From: Christensenellaceae bacterium
Lineage (GTDB): Bacteria; Bacillota; Clostridia; Christensenellales; SZUA-584
Assembly (NCBI GenBank): GCA_012719815.1
Contig: JAAXZP010000414.1
Coordinates: 1-6,295, forward strand
Reading direction: 5' to 3'
Length of the DNA stretch: 6,295 nucleotides
Of the stretch, positions 5,101-6,295 are shown in pieces. The position numbers were made by a program, and so were the translations under genes. Position 1 is the first letter of the stretch. Every line of letters starts with the position of its first letter. The notes beneath the pieces were generated by a model. That model was not told the DNA's origin. It searched no databases and saw only the letters and a program-made list of their open reading frames with translations.

Positions 5101-6264
5101 TTAATACACTTTGGATGGTGCCGGGAAAAGCTCTTCGGGTTTCTGAAGGAAACTGAGCACATTGCTTGCATCAGTTACGACACTGGGAGTTTCCACGAAC
5201 CCACCGGTGAATTTTCCGTTCAGACTGTCAATGACTACCTGAAGCGCAATCCGGCCCATCACAAAGGGTGTCGTATTGGCTGTAGCCTGGATATTGCCTG
5301 CGTAAATTTCTTCCAGGCAAGCTGTGTCGCCGTCATTTCCAAGGAATACGATATCAGTGCGGCCCAGTGCCGCCGCTGCTTTCTGAGCTCCCAAGATCTC
5401 ATAGTCGTTGCCGGCAGCGATCAGATTGATTTCCGGGTGCGCTTGCAGCATGTCCATGGCCGCTTGATTTCCGCCCTCGACGTTCCACTTTCCGTCCAGC
5501 CTGGAAACCACCTCAAAGTTATCTGCGCCTTTAATGCCCTCCAGGAAACCCTCTGCGCGTTCCGTTGCATGATAACCCGGCTGTCCTTCAATGAGGCCCA
5601 CTTTTACTTCCTTGCCCGCCATCAGCTTCACTGCATACTCACCGATTGCTTTTTGTGCTTTCCTTTGTGAATAGCCCACAACACCATGGACGGGGGTCGG
5701 GAAATCCGGAATATCAGAAATCACGATGATCACAACGCTCCCCTTCTCTACTGCCTGTTTGACCAGCGGTGCCGCAGCATTTTCATCGTGCGTAGAGAGA
5801 ATGATCGCATTAACGCCCTGCCCGATCACGTCCTGAAGCATGTTCATCTGTCCCAGGATATCTGCGCCGCTTTGTGGTGCAAGCATGAATGTCTCGACGC
5901 CCAACTCGGCTGCCCGCTGATCAATACCGGCCCCAATCGCCATGTAATAGTTAAATTCGGTAGCAGGGGGCATGTAAGCAACTTTAATCGGGCCACTCGC
6001 CTTGATTCCCTCAAAAGAAGCCTGCGCCTTTATTGGCACCGGCGTTGCATACTCAACTTCCGCAACCTGCTGAGCCGGCTCCTCTGTCGGTTCCTCAACC
6101 GCTGGTTCTTCGGATTCTGGAGCAGGAGCAGGTGCTTCTGTTTTTGCGGCGGGTGCCGGTGTTGCCGCTGGTTCAGCCGTTTTGTTGCAACCAGCAAACA
6201 TAAACGCGGACAAGCACAGAACCACCATCATACATATCAATCTGGCTACCTTTAATCTCTTCAT
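5101..6264 (-). CDS. Sugar-binding lipoprotein of a CUT2-type ABC transporter
   Basis: Extracytoplasmic ligand receptor of the importer; 387 residues. The start MKRLKVARLI is basic, followed by a hydrophobic segment to about residue 22 and a lipobox FAGC with C26 as the predicted lipidated residue (signal peptidase II). Residues 27 to about 78 form an Ala/Pro/Glu/Thr-rich tether. The RbsB-like two-lobe binding domain (Peripla_BP_4 type) runs from about 92 to 370. Features include KVAYMPP (94-100), VNAIILSTHDENAA (151-164), EGQPGYHATERAEGF (226-240, with R236), AAGNDYEILGAQKAA (283-297) and GNDGD (309-313), at positions where RbsB relatives contact the sugar. The ATG at 6264 has AGGAGGT 6 nt upstream. 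It is the first gene of the visible operon and is separated from the ATPase and permease genes by four enzyme genes. The ligand is unknown; a sugar or sugar-acid derivative is inferred from the neighbours. Confidence 0.95.
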   Translation of the reverse strand: MKRLKVARLICMMVVLCLSAFMFAGCNKTAEPAATPAPAAKTEAPAPAPESEEPAVEEPTEEPAQQVAEVEYATPVPIKAQASFEGIKASGPIKVAYMPPATEFNYYMAIGAGIDQRAAELGVETFMLAPQSGADILGQMNMLQDVIGQGVNAIILSTHDENAAAPLVKQAVEKGSVVIIVISDIPDFPTPVHGVVGYSQRKAQKAIGEYAVKLMAGKEVKVGLIEGQPGYHATERAEGFLEGIKGADNFEVVSRLDGKWNVEGGNQAAMDMLQAHPEINLIAAGNDYEILGAQKAAAALGRTDIVFLGNDGDTACLEEIYAGNIQATANTTPFVMGRIALQVVIDSLNGKFTGGFVETPSVVTDASNVLSFLQKPEELFPAPSKVY

Positions 6265-6270
6265 TATCTA

Positions 6271-6277
6271 ACCTCCT
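6271..6277 (-). promoter_or_regulatory. Shine-Dalgarno of the binding-protein gene
   Basis: AGGAGGT on the minus strand, 6 nt before the ATG at 6264: a near-perfect ribosome site, fitting the need for abundant binding protein. Only 18 bases remain before the window edge, so the promoter and any operator are not visible. Confidence 0.85.
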
Positions 6278-6295
6278 GTATTTTCTATTACCAGC

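Noticed and set aside
5686..6255. 189-codon plus-strand open frame opposite the binding-protein gene
   Set aside because: It is antisense to a clear lipoprotein gene, its translation is rich in Cys, Arg, Trp and Phe with no recognisable domain, and the Ala/Pro/Glu-rich tether codons create the open reverse frame. The same applies to the other plus-strand frames.
1..6295. CRISPR arrays, tRNA or rRNA genes, insertion sequences, attachment sites
   Set aside because: No spaced repeats, cloverleaf-like sequence, transposase or integrase frames, or terminal inverted repeats were seen.

Overview
All genes read leftward (minus strand) as one tightly packed catabolic and transport operon, given here in transcription order from right to left: a lipoprotein sugar-binding protein (6264-5101), an RraA-family enzyme (4873-4196), a cyclase-family metal-dependent hydrolase (4167-3532), a KDPG-type aldolase (3506-2865), a PfkB-family 2-keto-3-deoxygluconate (KDG) kinase (2847-1825), an RbsA-type double-ATPase transporter subunit (1799-264) and the start of an RbsC-type permease (277 to beyond base 1). 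Neither operon end is in the window. The promoter lies to the right of 6295, and the permease and anything after it lie to the left of base 1. No regulator, dehydrogenase or dehydratase gene is visible, and no real gene was found on the plus strand.

The window suggests an anaerobic Gram-positive of the Clostridia/Bacillota type. Reasons: the binding protein is a lipoprotein with a long Ala/Pro/Glu-rich tether rather than a free periplasmic protein; every gene has a strong purine-rich Shine-Dalgarno; GTG starts are common; and the kinase and aldolase have the form familiar from clostridial genomes. Base composition is fairly balanced. This is inference from style, not a taxonomic match.

Functional model: the transporter imports a sugar or sugar-acid-like ligand. 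The last two enzymes are the lower Entner-Doudoroff module (KDG + ATP to KDPG, then KDPG to pyruvate + glyceraldehyde-3-phosphate). The cyclase-family hydrolase and the RraA-family enzyme lie between the binding protein and that module, so they probably carry out the substrate-specific upper steps. The cyclase-family protein could open a lactone or hydrolyse an amide or ester. The RraA-family protein carries the full G-X20-R-D-X2-E motif of catalytically active members (retro-aldol or oxaloacetate decarboxylase chemistry). This combination is the most interesting content: an unassigned sugar-acid route with two unrelated pyruvate-lyase folds in one operon.

The only gene-poor stretch is the 227-nt gap between the binding-protein gene and the RraA gene (4874-5100). 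It holds a very stable 13-bp hairpin with a GCAA tetraloop just after the binding-protein stop, a 10-bp direct repeat, and a possible 18-codon leader ORF with its own Shine-Dalgarno whose stop overlaps the RraA GTG start. All other junctions are 17-28 nt, except the ATPase/permease pair, which overlap by 14 nt.
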